From NCBI RefSeq assembly GCF_947623445.1, contig NC_135242.1:1674001-1738000 (forward strand): a DNA stretch of 64,000 nt, in the 5' to 3' direction. Positions within the stretch are counted from its first letter, which is position 1, and every line of letters starts with the position of its first letter. Source of the DNA: Clavelina lepadiformis. Lineage: Eukaryota > Chordata > Ascidiacea > Aplousobranchia > Clavelinidae. The translations under genes and the position numbers were made by a program. Positions 32,251 through 42,963 of the stretch are shown here, piece by piece. The notes under the pieces are model-generated. The model saw nothing but the letters and a program-made list of their open reading frames with translations. It did not search any database and was not told where the DNA came from.

Positions 32251-32974
32251 AATTAAATTGAGACACATCTTTTAACTTAATCACAATTGGAAAACTGAAA
32301 ATTTTAAAATGTTTTTGCCTAAGGCAACCAATATAGTGCAATTTTATGTTTCACAAAATATAGAAAGTTACTGATAAAACATGTAAAAATAGAAAGTTGC
32401 AGATAAAACATGTAAAAGTGAACAAATAAAGCACAAACAAATGGATGCAGCATCTGGATAAATGGTTTGTAAATGTTTTTTAAGGGTAAGTTTTTGTCCA
32501 AACACCTTTACAAAATATTTACAGTGCCCGACGTGAGTTTTAATATGAGTTAATAATTATTGATTCAACGTTAACGATTTGTGACAAAACAAAAAAAAAA
32601 CATTGTCAAGGTCGCTTTCCAGTGTGAATAGTTTCTTGAATACGCAAATTGCTCTTTTGGGAAATAGAATTTTGAAACACTTGGTATTAATATGGTCATT
32701 CTCCATTGTGGATTGTCACATGATATTTTAAATTGTTCTATTGAGTAAATGAATTTTGACACACCTGGCATTAATAAGGTCGCTCTCCAGTGTGAGTTCC
32801 CATATGAGTTTTCAAACTTCTGCTAACGGAAAATGACTTGTGGCACACCTGGCATTGACAAGGTCGTTCACCAGTGTGACCTCTCATATGATCCTGCAAA
32901 TTTACATTTTGGATAAACGACTTGAGACAAATTCGGCATTGATAAGGTTTCTCTCCAGTGTGAGTTCTTCTATG

Positions 32975-33765
32975 TGTAGAGGTTGGTAGTCTGTCGAGGT
33001 TGGGGTTGTTGGAATGCAGAGGTTGGATGCCGACAGATACAGAAGCAGATTTTATCGGTCTTAGCTAACGTTATTGACTTAGTTAACCTACTACATTAGT
33101 ATCTGACTCTATTGTTGCGTGCGGTTAGAATTCTCTAACCTTATTGACAGCCGAACGTCCTTATTATATTATGACAAATACCGTTTGCCAGAATCGCTTT
33201 TATTGTAGGTGCTGTACACTTTCTCAATATTACAAATAACCAAGAACACGACTATTACGACTGTTTACACGATGTCTACTGATTTGCAATCACCACGACT
33301 GCAGTAGTGCCGTATTACATATGTCTATAACTTCGCGTCGGTGACTGAGGTTCTGAGGCTCTGCGGGAGTCTCACAAAAAAGTTCAAGCTTATAAAACGT
33401 GCTGCGATGTGGCGGAAATATATGACAAAAAAGGCATGAACATTTCAAAGCGTGTGAACGTGAAAATCGGTGCGTTTGCAATGCAAATTAAATTCGGTTA
33501 AGTTGGAAACAGTTACTTGGAAGCGACCTGGTAACGTACTAAATAAGGAGCTTTCACACGAAGTTATTCGTAGCAAGTTTTCAAATATACCAACGATAGT
33601 TTGCAGTGTTCTGAAAAGGCAAGTTATAAACTCCATTTACTAGCTGGAAAACTCTTTCATAAGAATGATGTGGCGGGACTGAAAGTTTAAAAACTCCAAT
33701 TGTTCTGGAAAACACATTTCTATGAAAGACGTAAGGATTTTACAAAAGCCAGCCAAGCCGCCACA
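32975..33765. mobile_element. solo LTR (fossil)
   Basis: A 791 bp block begins TGTAGAGG and ends CCGCCACA (TGT...ACA) with a perfect 4-base duplication TATG at 32971-32974 and 33766-33769. It splits one ZNF finger; removal of the block and one TATG restores the finger spacing found in relatives. No internal virus genes, so a solo LTR; family not determined (4-5 base duplications are usual for Gypsy and Bel/Pao LTRs). Near-perfect flanks suggest moderate age. Confidence 0.68.
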
Positions 33766-34185
33766 TATGAACTTTCAAACTGTTGCTTTCGGAAAATAAC
33801 TTGTGGCACATATTGCATTGATAAGGTCGCTCTCCAGTGTGAGTTCTCATATGAGTTTTCAAATTGCTGCTAATGGAGAATGATTTGTGGCACACATCGC
33901 ATTGATAAGGTCGCTCTTCAGTGTGGATTCTCATATGAGTTTTCAAATTGCTGCTAGCGGAAAAGGACTTGTGGCACACATCGCATTGATAAGGTCGCTC
34001 TCTTGTGTGAGTTCTCATATGAGTTTTCAATTTGCTCTGTTTATGGTTTCAGCTTTCTTTGTTTCTGCCAGAAATTTTGAAACTATATCTTCCATATTTT
34101 CTTGCACTTTAGCAAATTCTATCTTCATATTTTGTCGCATTGCTTTGTATTCTTTTGAAATAAGATCACTGATTGCTCTCACAAA

Positions 34186-34325
34186 AAAATCATATCACTG
34201 ATTGCTGATCATATCACTATGATCATCAATCAATCTATGATCATCATATCACATCACTATGATATCATCATATCACATCACTATGATATCATCATATCTC
34301 TCACAAAAAAATCATATCACTGATT
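34186..34325. repeat. ATCATATCACATCACTATGAT tandem expansion inside a ZNF exon
   Basis: A 24-base-scale unit (CATATCACATCACTATGAT) is repeated between two copies of ATCATATCACTGATTGCT, which is normal N-terminal coding sequence (complement of AISDM codons). It grew by local slippage from the coding sequence itself. Confidence 0.75.
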
Positions 34326-34396
34326 GCTTTCAATAAAAAATCAACATGCATTTTATCTGGATGACACTCCATGGTTTGATTGTGATACAATAAAAC

Positions 34397-36599
34397 CAGG
34401 GCCGGATTAAGACGGGGGCTGATGGGGCTGCAGCCCCAGGTCCACACCCAAATATAGGCCCACCACTGCACTAAGTCAATGAAACTTTAGGCTACTGCTT
34501 TTTTTGCAAACTTTTTGCGTCTGATTCTGAGAAAATCATGCTGCAGCTGGCATCAGTTGGTTATGGCGACTGGAAACATGCACCACGCGACCTGGCCAGG
34601 CACGAATCTTCTAACAAACACTTAAGTTATCTTTCAACATATTTCTTTCGAAGAGCAAAAAGAATCTGACTGAAAATATTGGTGCAAAGTATTAGCTCGA
34701 GTTTTAAGCGTGATAAAATTCCTATCATCCAGAGGGCTGGCCTTCCGCGGAAGTAGTGAGAGGGTTGGTTCTCCACAAAACGGTAACTTCCTTGGAATTT
34801 TGGAGTTGTTGGCAGAATACGATACTTTCCTTGCTGAGCATATTCAAAAGAGAGTGAACAAAGGCAAGGGACACGTTTCGTATTTCTCATCGACTGTATG
34901 TGAGGAATTCATTGACGCAATTGCAACAAAAGTATTACATATTATTATTTCCGAAATAAAATAAGCAAAGTATTATTCAGTGTCCGTGGACTCAACACCT
35001 GACATTGCAAATGTTGACCAGTTAACAATAATTTTTCGGTATGTTTTACCTGATGGTCCCGTGGAACGATTTGTCAAATTTATGCCCACCCGTGGACACA
35101 CTGGTCGCCAATTGGCTGATATACTTTTGGAGTTTATAGAATACAATGGGATCAGTTTGAAAGATCTCCGAGGACAATCTTATGACAACGCTGCTAACAT
35201 GAGCGGAAAATATAAAGGTATGCAAGCTATATTAAAAGAACGAAACCACCAAGCAGAATATATTCCTTGCGTAGCACATTCCTTGAATCTTCTGGGAAAA
35301 TGTGCTGCTGAGTGTTGCCAATCCGCGGTTCGTTTTTTCATGTTTGTTCAAGGACTCTATGTATTCTTTTCAGCTTCAACACACAGGTGGAATCTTCTTG
35401 TTGATGCACTGAAACCACTTAAATGTCCAACAATTAAGCCTTTGTCTGATACACGTTGGGAGGCGCGATATGATGCGCTACATGCACTAAGAAAAGGTTA
35501 CCAAGCGGTTCTTCAAGTCTTGACAGCAATATCTGATGACAATGATGAAACATATCAAACTAAAGTAACAGCAAGGGGTTTTGTTTCATCGATGAAAAAG
35601 CTTGAAACTGGTATTTTAGTCGAGGTATGGTCGTGCATAATGGAACGGTTCCATAAGACGAGTCAGGCTCTGCAGGACAGCAACATGACTTTGAATAAGG
35701 CAACAAATTTGCTTCAGGGTCTACGGAACTTTATTCAACTTCTCAGACCCCAATTTCAAACATTTGAAGGAAGAGGTCAAGCATTAAGTGGCTGTCATCA
35801 TTACACTGAAGAAATTTCAAGAAAGAAAAGAAGAAAAGTAGGGTTGGATAGCGAAGGTGAATCTGAAGACACATCACTTGATCCATCGAGCAGATTCAAA
35901 GTAGACTCATATCTGCCGATCATTGACCAAATTCTTTCGTCTATGAAAACCCGACTAGAAGCTTACGACGGTCTCCAAAGAAATTTTTCGTTTCTGATAG
36001 AATTGAACACCATGTCTAACTGCAAAATTGAAGCAAGTGCGAAATCGTTACTTTAATATTATCCAGATGATCTGGAGGAGTCATTGCCTGAGGAGATGAT
36101 TCATTTTTCTACACTGATAAAACAACACCATTTCAACAGTGAATGCAAAGAAATTCAGATGTTTAAGTTCATAAATGAAAATGAATTCGCGCATGCATTT
36201 CGTAATGTATCAGTTGTTTTCAAGCTTTATCTTTGTCTGATGATTTCTAATTGCTCTGGCGAGCGCTCATTTTCAGCACTAAAAAGAGTAAAAAATCATT
36301 TGCGTTCGTCTATGAGGCAGAAAAGGTTGAATTCCTTAGCTATACTCTGCATCGAAAACGACATTTTGCAAAAAATAGACACCGATGACATTATTAAGAG
36401 CTTTGCATTGTCTAAATCCGGAAAATGCGTCATTTGAATGTGTGCATACAAAGTAAATATATACTTTGGTCTTTGTTTATGTATTAATATTTGTTTTTCG
36501 TTTCAATTGTGGTTAGTTTTTAGTACAACGAATAAAATAAAAAATAGGCCTCTGACTATCATAGAGCCCCAGGCCCATAAAAAGCTTAATCCGGTTCTG
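34397..36599 (+). mobile_element. hAT element, 2.2 kb, 8-bp duplication
   Basis: Ends CAGGGCCGGATTAAG and, inverted, CAGAACCGGATTAAG. Both sides carry AATAAAAC (34389-34396, 36600-36607), the 8-base target duplication typical of hAT. It sits in the 5' leader of the ZNF pseudogene at 34372, about 25 bases upstream of its ATG; the interrupted leader matches the intact one upstream of 61942. It carries its own transposase, now broken. Confidence 0.92.
34490..36437 (+). pseudogene. hAT transposase (TTF zinc finger, DUF4371-like, hAT dimerisation)
   Basis: The left part reads YCFFCKLFASDSE and GYGDWKHAPRDLARHESSNK, the C-terminal half of a TTF-type zinc finger. After a frameshift near 34670 comes VIKFLSSRGLAFRGSSE, then SVDSTPDIANVDQLTIIFRY (catalytic-core start), RGQSYDNAANMSGKYKGMQA, CVAHSLNLL and LSDTRWEAR, then the hAT dimerisation end NCSGERSFSALKRVKNHLRS. 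TAA stops at 34962-34964 and 36054-36056 fall in otherwise open frame. The protein start is not visible. Inactive, but only a few lesions, so not very old. Related fragments are at 48.4-49.1 kb. Confidence 0.87.
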
Positions 36600-36607
36600 A
36601 ATAAAAC

Positions 36608-37330
36608 TATTATAAAACTATACAAATAATGGCTGAAAATGTGAAAGGTAAAAAGTTTTAATAAAAAGTAACATATTAATTTGAATTAATTGAACTGAAA
36701 TATCAAAAGTACAAATGCGAGAGGAGGAATATGTATACAATAGTAATATAATAGTAATATAATAATATAATATATTATAGTAATATAATAGTACGAATAC
36801 AAGAGGAGGAAATTTGTTTAAGTTGTCAAAGATGTCAAAACCAAAAAATTGAATTGAAAAAGTAAAAATGCTTGCAGTGACAGTTGAAAAAATGTATGAT
36901 GTGTTTAAAGAGGAACACAAATAACAGGAAATAACCCTTTGAATCCCTACACATGATGACAGTAATGTATTTCAAAATCATTTTTTCAAATGTAATTCAG
37001 TCAATTACAAAAAAACGTTTTTGCTTAACTCTTGACAGCAATTGTGTTCTTAATTAAATAAAACACTTGACTAATGCTTTCTCCACACATAAACATTTAT
37101 TGTAAAATTAACATTGGACCTATGTGCTCCAAAATATTGTGAACCAGGTCAAGTATTATAAACTTTATAGTTTTTCTTAAAAGTTTATCAAAAAAACATT
37201 ATAATATATGAAATGGGGACACCAATTCTATACTTATAAATACCCAACAAATAAATATATGAAAACACTGCAATATAATTTGCACAATTTTTTAATCAAG
37301 TAGTTTTCCTACACAAAGAAATTGGGGAAC
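36608..37330 (-). promoter_or_regulatory. type-1 5' flank displaced by the hAT insertion
   Basis: Continuation of the leader of the pseudogene at 34372 beyond the transposon: CTATTGGCTGAAAA-like acceptor zone, GACAGTTGAAAAAATGTATG, then CTTGACTAATGCTTTCTCCA and CCAGGTCAAGTATTATAAAC. Inside, 36728-36795 is an AT-rich stretch of repeated AGTAATATAAT units. Confidence 0.5.
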
Positions 37331-37479
37331 ATCTTTTAAATTAATTACAACTAGAAAACTGAAAATTTGATAACTATAAAATGTTTTTTTGCTAAAAATA
37401 ACCGATATAGTGCAATTTTATGTTACGTGAAATATAGAAAGTTACTGATAAAACATATAAAAAAAAAAACTAAAACAGA

Positions 37480-38116
37480 AAACTGAAATGCAAATCACAT
37501 GGATGCATTGTCTGGATGAATGGTTTGCAACATTAAATTTTTTTCAATACGACTTTTCAGAATATTTGCATTTATATCGTTGCGTCCCAGTTTGAGTTCT
37601 AATATGTGTTAACAAATATCCTTTTAACGTAAATGATGACTCCGCAAATAACATTTTTGGGAAACCAACTTTTGACACATCTTGCACATCTTTTCACACA
37701 CATCGCATTGATAAGATGTCTCAAGTGTGTGAGTTCTCATATGAGTTTGAAAATACATGCTTTGTTAAAATGAATTTTCACACACCCGGCATTGATGAGG
37801 TTGCTTTTCCGTGTGGGTTCTCATATGACTGGTGACACAACTGGTATTGATTCTTTCACTTGTAGTGGGTTTTTTGAGATTTGTTTCTGTAAAATTGTTT
37901 AATTCTTTTACTGATTTTCTTTCAACGTAACTTTGTGGTTTAACAATTTCAACTGTGGCGTTTACTTCAATGTCAGATTGGGGAGGAAATTTGAAACCTC
38001 CCAATGCTGCAACATTTGGGTATATCTTGTCGCATTGATTTTAATTCTTGTGATATCACATCACTGATTGCTTTCAATAAAAAATCAACTCGCATATTAT
38101 CTGGATGACACTCCAT
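37480..38116 (-). pseudogene. ZNF pseudogene with two deletions
   Basis: MECHPDNMRVDFLLKAISD and ISQELKSMRQDI lead (38116-38020) into a joint with the linker: GGFKFPPQSDIEVNATVEIV, VERKSVKELNNF. The finger array is reduced to HMRTHTEKQPHQCRVCENSF and further scraps to the terminal finger near 37510-37560. The type-1 leader and acceptor zone (ACTATTGGCTGAAAACTTTA, complement) are still present upstream. Confidence 0.75.
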
Positions 38117-38119
38117 GGT

Positions 38120-38771
38120 TTGATTTTAAAACAATAAAATTATACACACTATTGGCTGAAAACTTTAAAGGTAAAAAGTTTTAATAAAAAGTATAACATA
38201 TTAATTTTAATAATAAGATGTCAAACCCAAAAAATTGATTTGAAATGTTAGAAGTAAATTGTAATAAATATGATATGTTTAAAGATAAACACAAATAATC
38301 AGAAATTCCAATTGGAATCCCTACACATGATGACAATAACATATTTTAAAGTCATTTTTCCTGTGTTCTTAATTAAATAAAACACTTGACTAATGCTTTC
38401 TCCAAATATCAACATTAATTGTAAAATTAACATTGGACCTACGTACTCCCAAAAATTGTGAACCAGGTCAAGTATCATAAACTTCATAGTTTATCTTAAA
38501 CGTTTATCAAAAAACATCAAAATATGAGATATGAGGACACCAATTCTATACTTATAAATACCCAACAAATAAATATATGAAAACATTCCAACATAATTTT
38601 CACAATTTTTTAATTAAGTAGTTTTCCTCCACAATGAAATTGGGACACAAAAGTCAAAAAACTTCATGTGTCATACAACGGTCCAGAAAAACAAAACTGA
38701 CAGAAGGAATAATCATCAGGCAATATTACATACTGAATGCAAATAGCCTACCAAACAATTATACAATCTGT
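38120..38771 (-). promoter_or_regulatory. type-1 5' flank, then a block copied at 63.2 kb
   Basis: 38280-38650 is the type-1 flank in reverse. 38640-38771 (GTCAAAAAACTTCATGTGTC, AGAAGGAATAATCATCAGGC, AATGCAAATAGCCTACCAAA) is almost identical to 63160-63290, the outer border of the next repeat unit. Confidence 0.55.
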
Positions 38772-39060
38772 GGCTGAGCAGTGAGCTCTGGATTCACAAT
38801 AATGCGGTCCTAAGTTCAGTGTTCCGCACCCAGTGGTGCTACCGTTGAAATAGCCTTGGGCGAGGCATTAACAACACCTGCTCTTGTTCTTGTTCAGGCT
38901 AGCTTGAACTCTACACTAGAAAGTCAACAAAAGACTTTTCTCATTCCGAGGATAAAGAGTTTTATACAAAACCAACCCAATAAAATAAACAATATCAAAA
39001 CTGAGGAAGAGAAAAGACAACAAACCTACCACAGAGTTATAGGATCAGGAAAAATGGCTC
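38772..39060 (+). mobile_element. tRNA-derived SINE, copy 2
   Basis: Head TGGCTGAGCAGTG resembles a tRNA A box (TRGCNNAGNNG), and GGTCCTAAGTTCAGTGTTCC stands where a B box belongs. The body CCTTGGGCGAGGCATTAACA resembles the TTGGGCAAGGCA motif frequent in animal tRNA SINEs. The 3' boundary is uncertain. The same body is at 25975-26190, and only the first 13 bases of the head remain at 63291-63303. Confidence 0.62.
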
Positions 39061-39208
39061 ACACATGTCTTTTAAGTGACAAATTTAAGCTGAAAGACTC
39101 TTCATAATATTCACATTTATATGGCCATGCTTCAGTGCGAACCGTCATATGCTTTGACAAATAACCTTTTAACTTCAATGACTTTTGACAAAAAGAACAT
39201 TCATAATG
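39061..39208 (-). other. ZNF finger remnants beyond the 39360 stop
   Basis: Complement carries degenerate fingers (CSFCQKSLKLKGYL, HMTVRTEAWPYKCEYYEES). They are separated from the gene by the SINE tail at 39209-39364. Confidence 0.55.
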
Positions 39209-39364
39209 TTTTTATAACTTATAGTTCAGCATTGTCCTTGTTGTTTATACTTCATTCATTGCTACTTTTCTGGATTATTACTGCAAATTATATGTGATTG
39301 TTAAGCGCCAAACAACTCCTCTTACCGGAAAAGGTGCTATATAAATGTTATTATTGTTCTTATT
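39209..39364 (+). mobile_element. 5'-truncated SINE tail inserted in a finger array
   Basis: Ends in the classical SINE tail AAAAGGTGCTATATAAATG followed by (TTATTR)n, after TTAAGCGCCAAACAACTCC. Flanks TTCATAATG (39200-39208) and TTATAATG (39367-39374) look like a target duplication. Read on the minus strand, the tail supplies the TAA stop of the ZNF frame at 39360. Confidence 0.66.
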
Positions 39365-40358
39365 CATTATAATGGTGCCTTTCAGTGTGGATAGCCATGT
39401 GACGTTGCAAAGAAGATTTCTGGGTAAATGACTTTTGACACTCCTGGCATTGATAAGGTCGCTCTCCAGTATGAATATTCATATGATTTTGCAAATTGCA
39501 CTTAATGGTAAATGACTTGTGACACACCTCACATCGATAAGGTCGCTCTCCAGTGTGTATTCTCATATGAGTTAAGAAATTGCTTTTACGGGCAAATGAC
39601 TTGTGACAAACCTCGCATTGATAAGGTCGTTCTCCATTGTGCATTCTTATATGAGTTTGCAAACTGCTACTTTGGGTAAAAGATTTTTCACAAACTTTGC
39701 ATTGATAAGGCCGCTCTCCAGTGTGTATTCTCATATGAGTTTGTAAACTGCTATTTTGGGAAAATGATTCGTAACAAACTTGGCATTGATAAGGGCGCTC
39801 TCCAGTATGAGTTCTTATATGATATTTCAAGTGTGTTTTGTTGTTAAATGATTTATCGCAAAACTTGCAAGAAAATTGATTTAGTTTGTTATTTCCAACA
39901 ACCAAATGTGCATCACCTTTAAAAGCAATGATTGCATCACTTGCTGCGGGTGCATCAAGAAAGATTTCCACAGAATCACTACATTCTCCATCTGAGTTTC
40001 TTTCAACACAGCTTTGGCGCTCAATAGTTTTAACTTTGGCATTTACCCCAATATTTGATGGAGGAGGAAATTTATTTAACATGGATATACTTGGTTCATC
40101 AGTCTCAGTCTGTGAAACTTCATATTCTTTCAACAAAAAAGGTTCTTCTTCGATAGCTTCAACAATAGGATGAATTGATGCCTTCTCAGAATATACTCCA
40201 TCAATGCAAATACCAAAGTCAGATTTTACGACTGATGTTTGCGATGTTACTTCACTTGGAATTACATTGTTCATGGTTTCAGCTTTCTTTGTTTCTGCAA
40301 GAATCTTTGAAACTCTATCTTCCATGTTTTTTTGCATTTGTGCAAATTCCATCTTCAT
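39360..40358 (-). CDS. C2H2 zinc-finger ORF, 6 fingers, shortened N-terminus
   Basis: Open frame of 332 residues from MKMEFAQMQKNMEDRVSKIL. The family start lies upstream at 40460 (MECELCDPATIQVDVSLKVM), but TGA at about 40390 (NDLI-stop-QEF, TTA to TGA) blocks it. Translation could begin at the Met at 40358 (internal, after the first helix) or the gene is dead. The linker has AIEEEPFLLKEYEVSQTE (no lysine). Fingers from about residue 163: FSCKFCDKSFNNK, YQCQVCYESFSQN, YQCKVCEKSF, YQCEVCHKSFARK, YRCEVCHKSFTIK, YQCQECQKSFTQK. It ends TERHHYNE, where a SINE tail provides the stop. The same TGA exists in the copy at 63753, so it predates that duplication. Confidence 0.68.
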   Translation of the reverse strand: MKMEFAQMQKNMEDRVSKILAETKKAETMNNVIPSEVTSQTSVVKSDFGICIDGVYSEKASIHPIVEAIEEEPFLLKEYEVSQTETDEPSISMLNKFPPPSNIGVNAKVKTIERQSCVERNSDGECSDSVEIFLDAPAASDAIIAFKGDAHLVVGNNKLNQFSCKFCDKSFNNKTHLKYHIRTHTGERPYQCQVCYESFSQNSSLQTHMRIHTGERPYQCKVCEKSFTQSSSLQTHIRMHNGERPYQCEVCHKSFARKSNFLTHMRIHTGERPYRCEVCHKSFTIKCNLQNHMNIHTGERPYQCQECQKSFTQKSSLQRHMAIHTERHHYNE

Positions 40359-40460
40359 ATCTTGTCGAATTAACTTAAATTCTTGTCAAATAAGATCATT
40401 CATAACTTTTAATGAAACATCAACTTGAATCGTGGCTGGATCACACAGTTCACACTCCAT

Positions 40461-41029
40461 GGTTTGATTGTTCTGAAAAACTTAAAATGTATTGGCTGAA
40501 AAAAACAAAAGCTAAAACATTTTAACAAAAAATTAACACAATAACACGTAATCGACAATACGAGTAATAATATAAAACATTAAATCCGAAAAATTTAAAA
40601 CAAAACAAATTGTAACAAAACATTCTGCAGTGACAATTGATGGCATATATCTGTTTCAAGTAAATGGTTGAAGTTGCCAGATTACCTATTGAAAATATTA
40701 ATGGTATGCAAGTTAAAGCAACCTAACATTGGTTTAATTTAAAGAAGTTCCATAAAGCAGTTTTACAGCATGTGTTAGCAGTATACCAACATTAAGAATT
40801 TAATATGTCAATGAACCAATATTTTAACAAGCAAAGCTTTTTTATGCAAGTGATCCCATGAGTTATGCTCATTTCTTAAAACCGAACACATTCATATTTT
40901 TTACACTTGCACTTGTTTACTTTGCACAGAAAAACGCTGCAATCACAGCAGCAAAAGGCTACACCACAAGTATAGGCTAGGTCAGGAGCGTCCAACCTTT
41001 TTCCTTAATGGACTAACAGAGTCAAAGAT
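40461..41029 (-). promoter_or_regulatory. type-1b 5' flank
   Basis: Matches 44263-44830 and 26640-27010. Begins with the acceptor zone (complement of CTGAAAAAAACAAAAGCTAA) and ends with GTCCAACCTTTTTCCTTAAT near 40990, after which similarity is lost. Confidence 0.5.
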
Positions 41030-41269
41030 AAAATAGTCAAGGAGTTCTAAAAAAACTTGTAATGGAATGGGTATATATGATAGCTGAATTTGACAGCTTG
41101 ACCGACTTCACTACAATCTTCGCTTGTTGTAATGTTTATTGCGGGTGATGACATATGAGTCTCATAAGGTCGTTGTCTGCTTTTCTCACCCACGTACTTA
41201 TTTGTTTACCTTAACGGAATATTGTCTTACGATGACGACAACCAAGTTGTCTAACTTCTTCTTCTTTCT

Positions 41270-41590
41270 TATGAAGTCGGCTCAAGCATATTCAACTACC
41301 AATTGCAGCCATTTCTTCCCTTCTTCGTCAGAGGTCCCTCTTGGCCTATGAGTGGGTGTAGGACACGACAGTCGAAGATGATGTGTTCTGCTGTTTGTGA
41401 ATCTGCACCGCAAATTGAAATGCATGATGGTGAAGTAAATTACATGGGTTTCTTGTAGAAGGATGGCGGTGACTTTGTGGGTACTCGCAAGGTGTTCCAA
41501 GATGTTGATTTTCCCTTTTGTGAGACCTTCAACATGCAGCTGTAACAGTGTGACACTTTCCTGTTCGGCAGTTCAATCTACCTGCCCTAA
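41270..41590 (-). mobile_element. internally deleted LINE copy
   Basis: The minus strand reads LHVEGLTKGKINILEHLAST, VTAILLQETHV, the start of an apurinic-type endonuclease (family N.EG....K...L......D.ILLQETH). It then switches to QTAEHIIFDCRVLHPLIGQE, typical of the C-terminal zinc/RNase-like end. All of the reverse transcriptase between is missing. A purine-rich tail (AAGAAAGAAGAAGAAG) follows at about 41250-41270. Dead. Confidence 0.6.
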
Positions 41591-41664
41591 GGAGGGCACA
41601 TGCTTCGGGTCAGTATTAGGCAGCCGACACTTGACACTGAACTTCTTCAAATTGAACACAACAA

Positions 41665-41960
41665 TGGTTACACAGGAATGACAACTGTATAAACTGATAA
41701 TATTAAAGCTTCTTTGAACGATTACATTTAGACAAAACATTGAAACAACAACGGCATAAAGACATCCATGTTACAGCGATTATCTTAGTAGAAGAATGAA
41801 TGAACAGCTGTGCATAGCTGACGCAACATAGGCAGGCACGACATCTATGTTACGACTAAAAACAGAAAGTAATCGATACGTAACGCTATGCTATGGTGAT
41901 TTCCGTAAACATGTATACTATGCTGTATTAAATCTGTATACTATAATATAATATCATCAG
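41665..41960 (+). repeat. dispersed repeat R, copy 3 (diverged)
   Basis: ACACAGGAATGACAACTGTA, AGCTTCTTTGAACGATTACA, AAGTAATCGATACGTAACGC and TATGCTATGGTGATT align in order with 15180-15400. It follows the LINE relic by about 80 bases, as copy 1 follows another LINE relic. Confidence 0.55.
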
Positions 41961-42785
41961 TTTCAATTATTTTTCCGTAGAACAATTCATTATTGCGTCA
42001 GCTAGTAACTTGTTTGTGCTGCCTTATGACATATGAGACCATTTAATCCTTTAAGCATCATGATACTGACTTAAAAAAGGAAATTAGTTTTACAACATGC
42101 AAAAATTTATCAAAATCGTTTAGAAAAAACAAAAATAGCTTTCACCACAAAGAGGGCTAGGACGCTCATATTTAATGAATGCCCAATGAAGAAGTAATTT
42201 TACATTTTCAAATACAGTTTTAAGTCAATCACAGGTGGAGTTATGACAAATTATGTTATGACTCCGTTGCGTGTGCTATCTCTGATTGTTTCTTTAAGTC
42301 AGCACAACCTTCATAAAGTCTAAATTGTTATATTTTCCAAAATATGGTTGTAGTCAGATCAGACACAATTTTATATCCATATTTAATCCTAATAGAGCTA
42401 TCGCTTGAATTGAGTTATGAAAAAGTGAGAAGGAAAAAGAAAGCGGTTTGAACTAAGCCTAAGTTTTTATATCACTATATCAGCCAATCACTGAAACACA
42501 TTTCACTTACAGCATGCTACGTATAGATCGCATTTTTACAATAATAACGAAATGTAACATACTCTACGTCACTGAAGTTCTTCACCACAAGTACCATCTA
42601 ACTTCATACACTCTAAATTTATGACGCTACTAAAAACACTCAAATACTGATAAAATATCTCGGTTTTAATGTTTGAGCAGCATGATTAAACAAGGATAAT
42701 AGAGCTTTCTAAATATTACATTTCATCTAACTGGAGAACACACAATCGCTTATTAAAATGCTAATTATATAACTCATTACAACTA
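41961..42785. other. intergenic, nothing recognised
   Basis: AT-rich, no supported gene, no repeat shared with the rest of the window. Confidence 0.4.
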
Positions 42786-42963
42786 ACTATTACAATCCCC
42801 ATAGTGGATATCCATGTGACCTTGGAAAGAAAATTTTTTCGTAAATGAATTTTGACAATCCTAGCAATGCAAAGGTCGTACGTACTCCAGTATGAATTTT
42901 CATATTATTTTGCAAATTTATCTTAATGGTAAATGACTTGTGACAAACCTCACATTGATAAGG
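42786..42963 (-). pseudogene. fingers cut off from the 42964 gene
   Basis: After the stop the frame continues PYQCEVCHKSFTIKINLQNN and then a poorer finger. It is the array end lost when CGA became TGA in the linker at 42964. Confidence 0.72.

Larger units (their letters stand above)
32260..34372 (-). pseudogene. ZNF pseudogene with internal deletion and LTR insertion
   Basis: Minus strand: MECHPDKMHVDFLLKAISDM from 34372, then a tandem-repeat expansion (34186-34325) inside the exon, then SDLISKEYKAMRQNMKIEF to about 34045. There the linker and first fingers are deleted: ETINRAN joins a finger helix at KTHMRTH. Three fingers follow ([43 protein letters not shown]), cut by a solo LTR at 32975-33765. 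Beyond it come [36 protein letters not shown] and weaker remnants, ending with the terminal finger near 32480-32530. Several independent lesions: a long-dead gene. Confidence 0.8.

Noticed and set aside
38772-38840. A tRNA gene
   Set aside because: A-box-like and weak B-box-like segments exist, but no cloverleaf; it continues into a SINE body shared with 25975-26190.
40388-40392. TGA in the ZNF N-terminus as selenocysteine
   Set aside because: Relatives have TTA leucine there, and zinc-finger proteins are not known selenoproteins; plain nonsense change.
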